Shown here in pieces: positions 1 to 9,109 of a DNA stretch of 64,000 bases. The DNA is taken from positions 228,457-292,456 of the forward strand of contig NZ_JAKVCW010000006.1 in assembly GCF_022448905.1 (NCBI RefSeq). Reading direction: 5' to 3'. The notes beneath the pieces are model-generated. The model was not told the DNA's origin, searched no databases, and was given only the letters and a program-made list of their open reading frames with translations. Position numbers and translations under genes: made by a program. Within the stretch, counting starts at the first letter, position 1. The number at the start of each line of letters is the position of its first letter. Source of the DNA: Shimia sp. (GTDB lineage: Bacteria > Pseudomonadota > Alphaproteobacteria > Rhodobacterales > Rhodobacteraceae).

Positions 1-55
1 AGGAATTGTGGGTGCCGACAAGCGGGATTGCAAACAGGATAACCGCAACGGTTAA
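1..55 (+). CDS. Small Arg/Asp-rich secreted protein, upstream copy (3' end only)
   Basis: The window opens inside a gene whose last codons read VGADKRDCKQDNRNG and then TAA. The complete gene at 324-569 ends in almost the same residues (AGADKRDCKQDNRNG), so this is the tail of a tandem paralogue. A Rho-independent terminator follows at 82-110. The function of this family is unknown to me. The 5' part lies outside the window. Confidence 0.65.
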   Translation, partial: GIVGADKRDCKQDNRNG

Positions 56-81
56 AGTCCGCCTCTGTAGATTGCGCATGA

Positions 82-110
82 GCCTCGACCTCAACAGTCG
101 GGGCTTTTGT
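82..110 (+). terminator. Rho-independent terminator of the upstream small-protein copy
   Basis: GCCTCGAC (82-89) pairs with GTCGGGGC (97-104) around a 7-base loop and is followed by TTTTGTTGTT. Confidence 0.7.
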
Positions 111-323
111 TGTTGCTGATTGTTTAAGGACAGGCGGCGCTTCGGCCGCGACTGAACCGGCCGAGGGTGTTTGGGTAAAAGGCTGGGGCGGCGGATGGAG
201 ATCTGAATTGTGTCCCAAATTCAAACGGCACCTTCCCAAATTCCAATGCTGCCGCGCAAGATGGCCCCCATATCTCTCTCATCAAAGGAACACAGAAAAC
301 CTCAAATGAAAGGAAACACCCCC

Positions 324-569
324 ATGTTCACCAAATTTGCTTCTGCCGCCGTTTTTGTTGCTCTCACCGCGCCTTTGGCTTTTGCCTATCCTGTGGCCTC
401 CGCGCCTAGCCCCACCGAGCCGGTGATGACCGAGAGCTTTGAGGTTGCCGGCACCATCGGGATGGACCGCCGTCAGGATCGCCGCGGCGACCGTCAGGAC
501 TGCCGCCAGACCGAAGGGGTCGCCGGTGCCGACAAGCGGGACTGCAAACAGGACAACCGCAACGGCTGA
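324..569 (+). CDS. Small secreted Arg/Asp-rich hypothetical protein
   Basis: The 81-residue product begins with a signal-peptide-like stretch (MFTKFASAAVFVALTAPLAFA). It then has a short Pro/Ser linker and a strongly charged C-terminal half rich in DRR/DRQ units, with two cysteines in QDCRQ and RDCKQ. The start at 324 is chosen over the in-frame ATG at 306 because AAAGGAA (309-315) lies 8 bases upstream of it and the signal peptide then begins at residue 1. It is probably exported to the periplasm. A near-identical C-terminus at 1-55 shows a tandem duplication. I recognise no named function. The two cysteines could form a disulfide. Confidence 0.7.
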   Translation: MFTKFASAAVFVALTAPLAFAYPVASAPSPTEPVMTESFEVAGTIGMDRRQDRRGDRQDCRQTEGVAGADKRDCKQDNRNG

Positions 570-598
570 TCCCACTACATAGTGTAAACAAGAGCCTC

Positions 599-620
599 GC
601 CCCATCCGGGTGGGGCTTTT
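599..620 (+). terminator. Rho-independent terminator
   Basis: GCCCCA (599-604) and TGGGGC (611-616) form a perfect stem with a 6-base loop, followed by TTTT. It ends the small secreted protein gene. Confidence 0.75.
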
Positions 621-665
621 GCCTTTGGGGCTTCCCCAGCAGCCCGCGCACGCTAGAGTGGTTTT

Positions 666-1673
666 ATGAAACAGGTGCGCAGTGTGAGATTTGCCTACGT
701 CAGTGAAACGTTGCAGCGCAAGCTGGGCGGACAAGTTGCGGAGCGGCTGCTGCGCAAAGTGGGGCGCTATCCGGGCGCGAAACAGTTGGCAACGGTGAAG
801 CAGGAGGCAGCCTTGATCCGCGCGGCGTGTTTGGAGGTGCACGATCCGACGCTGGGGGCGCAGATCGGGATTGGCTATCGCGATGCACCAACGCTGTCGG
901 CCTATTTGGCCGCCAGTTCAAAGACCCTGCGCGCGGCAGTGGAGCATGCCGCCAAGTTTTACAGGCTGGCAGACCCAACAACGCGGTTTGAATTGCGCCA
1001 GATCGCGGACGGCGAGGCATTGGAGGTTGTGTCGTTGGAGGCTGGCTTGCAGACCAACGCGCGGTTTCAGGAGTTTCTGGTGTTTGGTGTGTTGGCGCGG
1101 ATTCAGGGCATCACGCGACGGGACACGCGGCCGACACGGGTGGTGTTTAAACATGCCGCGCTTGGCGACGCGCGGGCCTATGAGCGGATCGCGGGCTGTC
1201 CGGTGCAGTTTGGCGGCGGGTTTAATGGGCTGCGGTTTGCGCAGGGCGTGCCGGATGTGCTGCTGGAGGCGCATGACCCGGATTTGGTGACACATTTAAC
1301 GCGGCTGGCGGAGGCGCAACTGCGGGATCTGGATGCCGACGAGGGGCGGTTGTGGGACAAGGTGGAGCGCATGCTGGTGCAGGCCTTGCCGGAACGGTTT
1401 TTGACAGCGGATGAGGTGGCAGCGCAGCTGGGCATCACGCGGCGCACGTTGACACGGCGGCTTGGCACCGAAGGCGGGAGCTATCGCGACCTGTGTAATG
1501 GGCTGCGCTATCGGCTCGCGAAGGCACATCTGCGGGATGGGCGGTCGGTCACGGAGACTACGTTTTTGCTGGCCTACAAAGATCAGGCCAGCTTCTCGAC
1601 CGCGTTTAAGGGCTGGAGTGGTGAAGCGCCCAGTGCCTTTGTGGCGGGACTGGACGCCTCTCCGACGACTTAG
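666..1673 (+). CDS. AraC-family transcriptional regulator
   Basis: This 335-residue protein has the usual two-part layout of the larger AraC regulators. The N-terminal ~200 residues form an effector/dimerisation region of the arabinose-binding-like type. The C-terminal ~90 residues carry two helix-turn-helix motifs, the first readable as VAAQLGITRRTLTRRL and the second around ETTFLLAYKDQASFSTAFKGW, the typical AraC ending. It should be a cytoplasmic DNA-binding activator or repressor. The effector and target are unknown. Its stop codon overlaps by four bases the stop of the convergent LysE gene, which may or may not be its target. Confidence 0.9.
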   Translation: MKQVRSVRFAYVSETLQRKLGGQVAERLLRKVGRYPGAKQLATVKQEAALIRAACLEVHDPTLGAQIGIGYRDAPTLSAYLAASSKTLRAAVEHAAKFYRLADPTTRFELRQIADGEALEVVSLEAGLQTNARFQEFLVFGVLARIQGITRRDTRPTRVVFKHAALGDARAYERIAGCPVQFGGGFNGLRFAQGVPDVLLEAHDPDLVTHLTRLAEAQLRDLDADEGRLWDKVERMLVQALPERFLTADEVAAQLGITRRTLTRRLGTEGGSYRDLCNGLRYRLAKAHLRDGRSVTETTFLLAYKDQASFSTAFKGWSGEAPSAFVAGLDASPTT

Positions 1674-2296
1674 CGCTCGGCGGTGACCAGTTTCACGGCC
1701 AGGGCGATGAAGACCACGCCTGCGAGGCGGTTGAGCCAGATCTGCGCGGTGGGCGAGTTTTTCAGCCAATCGCCAAGCCAGCCTGCGGCCAGGGCCACCG
1801 AGCCGAACACCAGCAGCGTAGCGATGATCATCAGGAAGCCGAGCTGGTAGAATTGCAGCACCAGCGGGCCATTGGCCGGATCAACAAACTGCGGAAGGAA
1901 GGCGAGAAAGAAGATCGTCACCTTGGGGTTGGCGATGTTCATGATCAGGCCGCGGGTGTATTGCTTGGCCGCGGTTTCCGGGGCAGGGGCGTCGCCGTCC
2001 AGATTGGACTTCGCGGCGGTGAAGGCTTTGAAAGCCAGATAGGCGAGGTAGGCCGCGCCGATGTATTTTAGGATGGCAAAGGCCACTTGCGAGGTTTGGA
2101 AAATCACGGCCACGCCAAGGGCGACGGCGGTGGTGTGAAAGATCAAACCGCTGGCGAGTCCCAGTGTTACGGTGAGACCTGCTACACGACCATGCAGAGC
2201 CGATTGGGTCAGCACAAAGATGTTGTCCGGCCCCGGCACCAGGGCCAGCGCAATGGCCGCGCCCATAAACAGGATAGCTACGTCGACAGGTATCAT
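1670..2296 (-). CDS. LysE/RhtB-family amino-acid exporter
   Basis: The 208-residue hydrophobic protein has about six membrane spans and the LysE/RhtB signature near its start (ALVPGPDNIFVLTQSALHGR), followed by GLASGLIFHT. These inner-membrane proteins export amino acids such as threonine, homoserine or lysine, or related small molecules. The substrate cannot be read from sequence. The ATG at 2296 is preferred over longer in-frame starts because GGAGG lies just upstream and the first transmembrane helix then begins at the N-terminus. The gene is convergent with the AraC regulator and shares four bases with it. Confidence 0.92.
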   Translation of the reverse strand: MIPVDVAILFMGAAIALALVPGPDNIFVLTQSALHGRVAGLTVTLGLASGLIFHTTAVALGVAVIFQTSQVAFAILKYIGAAYLAYLAFKAFTAAKSNLDGDAPAPETAAKQYTRGLIMNIANPKVTIFFLAFLPQFVDPANGPLVLQFYQLGFLMIIATLLVFGSVALAAGWLGDWLKNSPTAQIWLNRLAGVVFIALAVKLVTAER

Positions 2297-2456
2297 GGTC
2301 ACTCCTCCCAAAGTGTGCGCTTTGGCAGGCGCCGCGCAAATCTCGGAGTCTTGTAGTGACAACGATGCCGGGAAGGAAGATGCAGACTGCAATGGGCCTT
2401 GTGATCGTCTTGACAGCAGGCAGCCGGAGGTTCGCTTTTAGGGAGAATTTTATTGA

Positions 2457-3695
2457 TTGGATTCCTGTATGTTGCTTGTTCTTCTGGGCCTCATGGCCAG
2501 CGCTGGTGTCGCCTCTGTTGTCATCGATCACTATGACGACGATGAGGCAAACTCGGCAGAGACGACGACCGAAGTGGATGACGCACAAGCGCAAGCTGGC
2601 ACTTCGCGCGCTGATATGGAGGTCAGTGGCGGATCTGACGACACCGATGGCTCAGAGGAAATTGGTGAAACATCCGAGCCAGCTACAGAGGAAGTGGCGG
2701 AGCAGATCTCTGCGCCGGAAGATGAGGGGCCGGTTGCAACCGAAGTGGACGCGGGCGCAGAGGGTGGGGGCACAGAGACGGCAGCCGACGAAGCGCCGGA
2801 TCCGGTTGTGGAGGACAGCCCGGCGCAAGCGGAGACGTCAGGCGAGACGGTTGATTTTGAGCGACTTGTGGCTGCTGAAATTGCGGGCGAGGGTCTGGCG
2901 CTTGGCGATGGGGATGACTTTGTCGATGCCACGCCGCCAGGTGGGAGGTACTCTGATCTGCATGTCGATATTGACCTTGATTTGGGCGGTGGCGACGACA
3001 CGGTTGTGGGGCCATTCTTTGGCTCCAACTTGTCTGGTGGTGCGGGGGATGACCTGTTTGAGGTGGAGGAGACCGGCGGCGAGGTTCTCTCAATCGACGG
3101 CGGCGCGGGCAACGACACGATTGACGTCCGCACATCCTCCAATGTGATCCTTGAAGGCGGGGCAGGCGATGACGTCATCCACGCGGGTGGAGCTTCTTCA
3201 ACGGGCGACGGCTATGTGACGCGGGTCGACGGCGGCGCGGGCAATGACACGCTGCATTTCTATGCGGACAACGACGGGGGATTTAATCCGGCGGGTGCGA
3301 TCAATGGCAGCGCAGGCACCGACCATTTTGTCGTCGACGTCAATGACCAGGTGCGTGGCCTCAATTCGGGCGGCCCTACTGCTGCCCCCTCTGACGGACC
3401 CGCAGGCGACGAGCCGGCCCCCGCGCGGTCCAGCGTTGTTGTCTTGGGCGATTTTGACCCCACGATGGAAACTCTGGAGTTACACATCGGGTCGCCCAAC
3501 GTGGATTATGAGGCGACTTCGGTGCATATCGAGGAAGATGGGGTGGTCGTGACTTATGAGAGCGACATCTATCGGTCCATGGAAAAGCTGATCGTTTGCA
3601 ATACGGAGGGCTTGACCCCTGAGCAGATTACGCTGGTTGGGGTGGATCCGTCGATCTTGGTGGGCGCGCCTGCGTCGTCGGTGGTCTGCGTTTGA
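2457..3695 (+). CDS. Membrane-anchored acidic protein with RTX-like calcium-binding repeats
   Basis: The 412-residue product opens with one hydrophobic segment (LLVLLGLMASAGVASVV), then about 110 very acidic residues rich in Asp, Glu and Thr. Degenerate nonapeptide calcium-binding repeats follow at about residues 176-270 (LSGGAGDDLF, IDGGAGNDTI, LEGGAGDDVI). The C-terminal ~140 residues have no clear motif. The family is related to hemolysin-type repeat proteins, but the N-terminal anchor suggests a cell-envelope protein and not a free type I secreted one. A TTG start at 2457 has GGGAG about 11 bases upstream; an in-frame ATG at 2469 is the alternative. Confidence 0.75.
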   Translation: MDSCMLLVLLGLMASAGVASVVIDHYDDDEANSAETTTEVDDAQAQAGTSRADMEVSGGSDDTDGSEEIGETSEPATEEVAEQISAPEDEGPVATEVDAGAEGGGTETAADEAPDPVVEDSPAQAETSGETVDFERLVAAEIAGEGLALGDGDDFVDATPPGGRYSDLHVDIDLDLGGGDDTVVGPFFGSNLSGGAGDDLFEVEETGGEVLSIDGGAGNDTIDVRTSSNVILEGGAGDDVIHAGGASSTGDGYVTRVDGGAGNDTLHFYADNDGGFNPAGAINGSAGTDHFVVDVNDQVRGLNSGGPTAAPSDGPAGDEPAPARSSVVVLGDFDPTMETLELHIGSPNVDYEATSVHIEEDGVVVTYESDIYRSMEKLIVCNTEGLTPEQITLVGVDPSILVGAPASSVVCV

Positions 3696-3953
3696 TCGAG
3701 GCGGCATGTGTTTACTGGACGGGTTGGAGCCGTTCTCGAGCAGCGTCAGATCCGGATGACAGCGCCAGAGTCCTAGCACAGGCGTAAGCCAAAACTGACT
3801 GGAACCTTCCAACGGCGGCATCGCCAGAGCTCAGATTGCCTGCGCTTGGGCGGGCTGGATGGCCTTTGTCAGGGCCGATGAAGTGGCAGGTTTGGCGCTC
3901 AGAGAAAGCGTGCCGGTTGCGCGGCACGCCTATGTTTTTTGTGGCGGCGAGAT

Positions 3954-4385
3954 TTAGTGAAGCTGTTTGGCAACGCCAGGTGATGGAGCCTCCTCTGGCA
4001 TCACAACAAGCTGAAGCTTCAGCGCGCCTTCGCGGGCGGCGAGCCAGTGCATCTCGCCTGCGCGCACCATCAGTATGGAGCCTTGCGGGTACACGGTCTC
4101 TGCGCTGGCGTCGATCTTGTCGCCGTCGCCCCAATACAACGTGCCGTCGACCACGGTCAGCATGCGCAGACCAGCCTTGGTGGCGTGGGCGGGGACTTCT
4201 TTGCCAGCAGGCACCTCGAGCAGCACAGCCAGTGGGGTGCCTTCTGCAGACAATGCCAGCGGTTTCAATGTGGCCACCTCATGCACGGTTTTGCCGGGCA
4301 CGGCGTCCAGATCAAGTTTCACGGTTTCAGCGGTTGCGACGGCGGGGAGCAGCGTAAGAGCCACTGCGGACATCAGGGTTTTCAT
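3954..4385 (-). CDS. Periplasmic cupin-domain protein
   Basis: The 143-residue protein has a clear signal peptide (MKTLMSAVALTLLPAVATA) and a single small beta-barrel cupin domain. Visible cupin elements are the PAGKEVPAHATKAG stretch, the glycine-rich turn VVDGTLYWGDG, and GEMHW in the second motif. Cupins of this size often bind one metal ion, but the full His3-Glu set is not present, so metal binding is uncertain. GGAG lies about 9 bases upstream of the ATG at 4385. Flanking genes give no functional hint. Confidence 0.75.
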   Translation of the reverse strand: MKTLMSAVALTLLPAVATAETVKLDLDAVPGKTVHEVATLKPLALSAEGTPLAVLLEVPAGKEVPAHATKAGLRMLTVVDGTLYWGDGDKIDASAETVYPQGSILMVRAGEMHWLAAREGALKLQLVVMPEEAPSPGVAKQLH

Positions 4386-4720
4386 CCTGAACACTCCAAT
4401 AAGTGGGCTGGCGGCCATGCTGGCATATGATTTTGGCCATATCATTTGCGTAATACAAATGTGGGAAAAGTAAATGCCGCGGCACGTTTGCCAACAAGCG
4501 CAACCGATGCGGCGAATTGGCTCGTGCGACGTCTCAAGGATGCGAGAACGACAAAGCTAACGGAAGCGGCATTATGAAGAGCACTGCGTTGGGACCCATG
4601 GTGTCGTGAGGCAAATGGGCCAAGGCTGTGTCTTGGGATTTGCGTCAAGCGTGGCGGTTGAGAAGGCTTAGGGGAGAAGGCGCAGGGAGAGAAGAGTGCA
4701 TGGTGACGTGTCACACAAAG
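4386..4720. other. Intergenic stretch without a recognised gene
   Basis: These 335 bases separate two minus-strand genes. The only open frames are short, poor in composition and lack ribosome sites. I see no clear terminator or RNA gene. Confidence 0.5.
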
Positions 4721-5326
4721 CTACTCTGTTTGCTGCGCCGCGTTTTTGCCCAGCAGCGCCATAGCCGCAGGAGAAGGCGACTCCAGTCGGATTGCTGCCA
4801 ATGTCGTAAAACCATTCAAAATTTTTGCATCATGGTTTAGCGCGAGTTGCAACACTCCACCATCCTCCAACTTCAATACTAGAAAGGCGCCTGCGCGATG
4901 GGCGGAGCCGGGGGACTCTTCCAATTCAGTTGGACCTAAAAATGTGCCGTCTAGGGACTGTCGCCAAGCGGGGTAGGCCTCCTTTAAAGCGGTTAAATTG
5001 GAGTTGAAGCTAAACAAGAAACAGAAGTCATGCACACTTTCATAGGTCTGAATGGCGAATTCAGAAGAGCGCGTCTCCCATAGTACTGTGTCTTCGCTCG
5101 CATTATTGGCTTTAATGAATTGTTGGGTGATGCCGTCGTCGATCCTTAGGACACCGTCGTATTCAGGCGTGGTTTGCGTTTTCAGCAATGGAAGGCAGAA
5201 CCCATTGAAGTCTTCCAGTGCAAGAGAAGGGTCTGCCTGTAGGCCGTTTGCCAGTAGAGGGGTGGCGAGGCACGCTGATGCGGCCAGTGCCAGAACGGAT
5301 TTTGGGCGGAAGGTAGCTAAAAACAT
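4721..5326 (-). CDS. Secreted hypothetical protein
   Basis: The 201-residue product starts with a probable signal peptide (RPKSVLALAASACLATPLLA). The remaining ~170 residues carry several cysteines (FNGFCLPLL, VHDFCFLF) but no motif I recognise. The ATG at 5326 is chosen because it puts the signal peptide at the N-terminus, although it lacks a convincing Shine-Dalgarno. A longer in-frame start at 5428 has a GGGAG-like site but would bury the signal sequence. Periplasmic location is inferred. The gene points away from the ribosomal cluster that begins about 240 bases further on. Confidence 0.6.
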   Translation of the reverse strand: MFLATFRPKSVLALAASACLATPLLANGLQADPSLALEDFNGFCLPLLKTQTTPEYDGVLRIDDGITQQFIKANNASEDTVLWETRSSEFAIQTYESVHDFCFLFSFNSNLTALKEAYPAWRQSLDGTFLGPTELEESPGSAHRAGAFLVLKLEDGGVLQLALNHDAKILNGFTTLAAIRLESPSPAAMALLGKNAAQQTE

Positions 5327-5569
5327 GCTGGTCGCACGAAAGCGAATTGGTCGGGGCCGTTGAACCTGCACGCTAGGGGAGAGTTGGCCGCTCGTCCAGT
5401 TGCGAATGTCCCATCTTTCGCTTGCCATCCCCCCGACTCCCCCGTATAGAGCGCCATCTCATGGATTCCGTGTATGCGGGATTCGTGTGTTTTGTATTTG
5501 TCCATCAGACAAAAGGGTCACCCCGCACATACTCGGGCGCCCTCTGATGTATGAGAAAGGAAGAGGCGC

Positions 5570-5770
5570 ATGAACGCCAAAGAACTGCGTGAAAAAACGC
5601 CGGATCAGCTGCGTGAAGAGCTGGCCAACCTCAAGAAAGAATCGTTCAACCTGCGTTTCCAGCAAGCCACTGGCCAATTGGAAAACGCGGCTCAGATCCG
5701 TGCAGCGCGTCGCAACGCAGCACGCGTGAAGACCATCCTGAACGAAAAAGCCAAGTCGGCTGCAGAGTAA
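5570..5770 (+). CDS. rpmC: 50S ribosomal protein L29
   Basis: The 66-residue protein shows the L29 pattern: [18 protein letters not shown] at the start, then [12 protein letters not shown] and [10 protein letters not shown]. It binds 23S rRNA near the peptide exit tunnel. A good ribosome site (AGGAAGAGG) precedes it. It is the first ribosomal gene on this side: the usual upstream partners rplP and rpsC are not adjacent, so this block must be transcribed from the region just upstream or by read-through. Confidence 0.97.
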   Translation: MNAKELREKTPDQLREELANLKKESFNLRFQQATGQLENAAQIRAARRNAARVKTILNEKAKSAAE

Positions 5771-5784
5771 TAGGAGCTAGATAG

Positions 5785-6015
5785 ATGCCCAAACGTATCC
5801 TGACAGGCACCGTTACTTCGGACGCCAACGCCCAGACCGTAACTGTGTCCGTAGAGCGTCGCTTTACACACCCGGTTCTGAAGAAGACCATTCGTAAGTC
5901 CAAAAAATACCGGGCTCACGATGAGAACAACACCTACAAAGTAGGTGACTCTGTTCGCATTATCGAATGCGCACCGCGTTCGAAAACCAAACGCTGGGAA
6001 GTTCTGGAAGCCTAA
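5785..6015 (+). CDS. rpsQ: 30S ribosomal protein S17
   Basis: The 76-residue protein matches S17: [20 protein letters not shown], then [12 protein letters not shown] and the conserved [18 protein letters not shown] ending. It is a primary 16S rRNA binder in the spc operon, directly after rpmC with a 14-base gap. Confidence 0.98.
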   Translation: MPKRILTGTVTSDANAQTVTVSVERRFTHPVLKKTIRKSKKYRAHDENNTYKVGDSVRIIECAPRSKTKRWEVLEA

Positions 6016-6061
6016 GAGTCTCACTTTGAGACTCCTGGCGACTAGACTTTACAGTTAGTCG
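6016..6061 (+). other. Pair of hairpins between rpsQ and rplN
   Basis: GAGTCTCA (6016-6023) pairs perfectly with TGAGACTC (6027-6034). A second stem joins CGACTA (6039-6044) and TAGTCG (6056-6061). There is no U tract, so these look like mRNA processing or regulatory structures and not terminators. Confidence 0.5.
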
Positions 6062-6114
6062 AAACCCTGGGGGACACAGCACGCATCGCTGCCCCATAGG
6101 TCGGGAGAAACCAC

Positions 6115-6483
6115 ATGATCCAGATGCAAACAAATCTGGATGTAGCTGACAACTCCGGCGCACGCCGAGTTCAGTGCATCAAGGTTCTGGGTGGTTCCAA
6201 GCGTAAATACGCATCCGTAGGCGACATCATTGTTGTCTCGGTTAAGGAAGCCATTCCACGTGGTCGCGTTAAAAAAGGTGACGTCCGTAAGGCCGTTGTC
6301 GTTCGCACCGCAAAAGAAGTCCGTCGTGAAGATGGCACTGCAATCCGTTTTGACCGGAACGCAGCCGTAATCCTGAACAACTCCAACGAGCCAGTAGGCA
6401 CTCGTATCTTTGGCCCAGTTGTTCGTGAGCTTCGCGCAAAAGGCATGATGAAAATCGTCTCGCTCGCGCCGGAGGTGCTGTAA
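6115..6483 (+). CDS. rplN: 50S ribosomal protein L14
   Basis: This is 122 residues, the standard length. It begins [20 protein letters not shown] and contains the L14 signature region [20 protein letters not shown]. It sits at the subunit interface beside L19. A GGGAGAAACCAC ribosome site precedes the ATG. Confidence 0.98.
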   Translation: MIQMQTNLDVADNSGARRVQCIKVLGGSKRKYASVGDIIVVSVKEAIPRGRVKKGDVRKAVVVRTAKEVRREDGTAIRFDRNAAVILNNSNEPVGTRIFGPVVRELRAKGMMKIVSLAPEVL

Positions 6484-6484
6484 G

Positions 6485-6796
6485 ATGGCTGCTAAGCTGA
6501 AAAAAGGCGACAAAGTCGTCGTTCTGGCCGGTAAGGACAAAGGCAAAGAGGGCACTATCACCTCTGTTGACCCCAAAGCCGGTAAAGCTGTTGTGGAAGG
6601 CATCAACATCGCCATCCGTCACACCAAGCAAAGCCAGACCTCTCAGGGCGGTCGCATCCCTCAGGCGATGCCGATCGAACTGTCCAACCTGGCATTCCTG
6701 GACAAAAACGGCAAAGCAACCCGCGTTGGCTTCCGCATGGAAGGTGACAAGAAGGTTCGCTTCGCAAAGACCACAGGGGACGTGATTGATGCTTGA
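6485..6796 (+). CDS. rplX: 50S ribosomal protein L24
   Basis: The 103-residue protein carries the KOW motif at its start ([19 protein letters not shown]). It is an assembly initiator for the 50S subunit. It starts one base after the rplN stop, and its own stop overlaps the start of rplE by eight bases, which suggests translational coupling. Confidence 0.98.
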   Translation: MAAKLKKGDKVVVLAGKDKGKEGTITSVDPKAGKAVVEGINIAIRHTKQSQTSQGGRIPQAMPIELSNLAFLDKNGKATRVGFRMEGDKKVRFAKTTGDVIDA

Positions 6797-7349
6797 TAAC
6801 GCAGACTACACCCCACGTCTGAAGTCGCTCTACAAGGATTCCATCCGCGCCGCTCTGAAAGAAGAGTTCGGCTACAAGAACGACATGCAGATTCCTGCGC
6901 TGGAAAAAATCGTGCTGAACATCGGCTGTGGCCGTGCAGCCGTTAAAGACAGCAAGAAAGCCAAGTCGGCACAGGCAGATCTGACCGCAATCGCGGGCCA
7001 GAAAGCTCTGACCACCGTGGCAAAGAACTCCATCGCTGGCTTCCGTGTACGTGAAGGCATGCCGATGGGTGCCAAGGTGACCCTGCGCGGCGACCGTATG
7101 TACGAATTCCTCGATCGTCTGATCACCGTTGCGATGCCACGCATCCGTGACTTCCGTGGTGTGAAGCCGAGCTTTGACGGCCGTGGCAACTTCGCCACCG
7201 GTCTGAAAGAGCACATCGTGTTCCCAGAAATCGACTTTGATAAAGTCGACGAAAACTGGGGCATGGATATCGTCATCGCAACCAACGCTAACACCGACGC
7301 CGAAGCGAAGAGCCTGTTGAAGCATTTCAACATGCCGTTCACTTCGTAA
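6789..7349 (+). CDS. rplE: 50S ribosomal protein L5
   Basis: The 186-residue product matches L5 ([12 protein letters not shown], then [21 protein letters not shown] and RDFRGV). It binds 5S rRNA. The ATG at 6789 is used; a TTG just before it is also in frame. The start lies inside the end of rplX, so ribosomes finishing rplX can reinitiate here. Confidence 0.98.
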   Translation: MLDNADYTPRLKSLYKDSIRAALKEEFGYKNDMQIPALEKIVLNIGCGRAAVKDSKKAKSAQADLTAIAGQKALTTVAKNSIAGFRVREGMPMGAKVTLRGDRMYEFLDRLITVAMPRIRDFRGVKPSFDGRGNFATGLKEHIVFPEIDFDKVDENWGMDIVIATNANTDAEAKSLLKHFNMPFTS

Positions 7350-7367
7350 GGCTGAGAGGATTACGAC

Positions 7368-7673
7368 ATGGCTAAAAAAGCAATGATCGAGCGCGAGAAG
7401 AAGCGGGAGCGTCTGGTTGCGAAATACGCAGCAAAGCGCGCCGAGCTCAAAGAGATCGCAAACGATGAGTCCAAGCCAATGGAAGAGCGCTTCAAAGCGC
7501 GTCTGAAACTGGCGAAACTGCCGCGCAACAGCTCGGCTACCCGTCTTCACAACCGTTGCCAGCTCACCGGCCGTCCACACGCTTACTACCGTAAGCTGAA
7601 GGTCAGCCGTATTGCGCTGCGCGAGCTGGGTTCTGCTGGTCAGATCCCTGGCATGGTTAAGTCCAGCTGGTAA
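7368..7673 (+). CDS. rpsN: 30S ribosomal protein S14
   Basis: The 101-residue protein is the long zinc-independent S14 form: it has a long basic N-terminus and [19 protein letters not shown], without the CxxC zinc pairs of the short form. It acts in late 30S assembly. Confidence 0.97.
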   Translation: MAKKAMIEREKKRERLVAKYAAKRAELKEIANDESKPMEERFKARLKLAKLPRNSSATRLHNRCQLTGRPHAYYRKLKVSRIALRELGSAGQIPGMVKSSW

Positions 7674-7685
7674 GGAGAGAACGAT

Positions 7686-8075
7686 ATGAACGATCCTATC
7701 GGTGATATGCTGACCCGTATCCGTAACGGCCAAATGCGTGGCAAGTCCGTGGTATCCACCCCGGCGTCCAAGCTGCGTGGTTGGGTTCTGGATGTGCTGG
7801 CCGACGAAGGCTACATCCGCGGTTACGAAGCGTCTGAAGAGAACGGCCACCCGGCGTTCGAAATCAGCCTGAAGTACTACGAAGGCACCCCTGTTATTCG
7901 CGAACTGAAGCGGGTCTCCAAGCCTGGCCGTCGCGTATACATGGGCGCAGATGACATCCCAACCGTCCGTCAGGGCCTGGGTGTGTCGATTGTCTCCACC
8001 TCTAAAGGTGTGATGTCGGATGCAGCGGCTCGTTCCAACAATGTTGGTGGCGAAGTCATCTGCACGGTCTTCTAA
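7686..8075 (+). CDS. rpsH: 30S ribosomal protein S8
   Basis: The 129-residue protein starts [16 protein letters not shown] and ends [13 protein letters not shown], both diagnostic of S8. S8 organises the central domain of 16S rRNA and in E. coli represses the spc operon. I did not identify a matching operator here. Confidence 0.98.
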   Translation: MNDPIGDMLTRIRNGQMRGKSVVSTPASKLRGWVLDVLADEGYIRGYEASEENGHPAFEISLKYYEGTPVIRELKRVSKPGRRVYMGADDIPTVRQGLGVSIVSTSKGVMSDAAARSNNVGGEVICTVF

Positions 8076-8085
8076 GGAGAGCTAG

Positions 8086-8619
8086 ATGTCTCGTATTGGT
8101 AAAAAACCGGTCGAGCTGCCCAGCGGCGTAACTGCCTCTGTCTCCGGCCAGACCATCGAAATCAAAGGCCCGAAGGACACTCAGTCTTTCACCGCTACTG
8201 ATGACGTGACCCTTGCAGTTGAAGAGAACGCCGTAACGGTGACTCCTCGCGGCAAGTCCAAGCGCGCCCGTCAGCAGTGGGGCATGTCCCGCACTATGGT
8301 TGCCAACATGGTGACCGGCGTGACCGCAGGCTTCAAAAAAGAACTCGAGATCAACGGTGTTGGTTATCGTGCGCAGATGCAGGGCAACACCCTGAAGCTG
8401 TCGCTCGGTCTCTCTCACGAAGTGAACTTCGAAGTGCCAGCGGGTATCACCGTGACCACACCGAAGAACACTCAGATCATCGTGGAAGGTACTGACAGCC
8501 AGCTGGTTGGCCAGGTTGCGGCAAACATCCGCGAATGGCGTAAACCAGAGCCTTATAAAGGCAAGGGCATCAAGTACGTGGACGAATATATCTTCCGTAA
8601 GGAAGGTAAGAAGAAGTAA
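8086..8619 (+). CDS. rplF: 50S ribosomal protein L6
   Basis: The 177-residue protein matches L6: [15 protein letters not shown] at the start and the C-terminal signature region [12 protein letters not shown]. It lies near the GTPase-associated centre. AAGGAGAGC precedes the ATG. Confidence 0.98.
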   Translation: MSRIGKKPVELPSGVTASVSGQTIEIKGPKDTQSFTATDDVTLAVEENAVTVTPRGKSKRARQQWGMSRTMVANMVTGVTAGFKKELEINGVGYRAQMQGNTLKLSLGLSHEVNFEVPAGITVTTPKNTQIIVEGTDSQLVGQVAANIREWRKPEPYKGKGIKYVDEYIFRKEGKKK

Positions 8620-8630
8620 GGACCAGACAG

Positions 8631-8993
8631 ATGGCAAACAGCAAACGGGAACTGTTCCTCAAGCGCCGCCTGCGCGTCCGGAACAAACTTCGCAAGGTCA
8701 ATGGCGATCGCAAAATGCGCCTGTCCGTGCACCGCAGCAACAAGAACATCAGCGTTCAGCTGATCGACGACCGTGCTGGCGTGACCGTGGCATCCGCATC
8801 CACCCTGGAAAAAGATCTGGGCCTGGTTGGCAAAAACAACATCGAAGCAGCAACCAAGGTTGGTGCGGCGATTGCCGAGCGTGCGAACAAAGCTGGCGTG
8901 ACCGAAGCGTATTTCGACCGCGGTGGCTTCCTCTTCCACGGCAAAGTGAAGGCTCTGGCCGACGCTGCGCGTGAAGGTGGCTTGAAAGTCTAA
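8631..8993 (+). CDS. rplR: 50S ribosomal protein L18
   Basis: The 120-residue protein matches L18: the basic [12 protein letters not shown] start and [20 protein letters not shown] near the end. It binds 5S rRNA together with L5. Confidence 0.98.
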   Translation: MANSKRELFLKRRLRVRNKLRKVNGDRKMRLSVHRSNKNISVQLIDDRAGVTVASASTLEKDLGLVGKNNIEAATKVGAAIAERANKAGVTEAYFDRGGFLFHGKVKALADAAREGGLKV

Positions 8994-9000
8994 GACTTGA

Positions 9001-9020
9001 GGGGGACGTTCGCGTCCCCC
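9001..9020 (+). other. Intercistronic hairpin between rplR and rpsE
   Basis: GGGGGACG (9001-9008) and CGTCCCCC (9013-9020) form a perfect 8-bp stem with a TTCG loop. No U tract follows, so it is more likely an mRNA-stability or processing element than a terminator. Confidence 0.6.
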
Positions 9021-9109
9021 CGATGATCCGGGAGGTCGCAGACATGTCTGCGGCTTCACTGGGATCGGAGATAACAGGCGCCAAGCGCCAGTAGATAAAG
9101 GAATGCCAA

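Noticed and set aside
4442..4714. A 90-codon minus-strand frame
   Set aside because: It is basic and low in complexity with no ribosome site, typical of a spurious frame.
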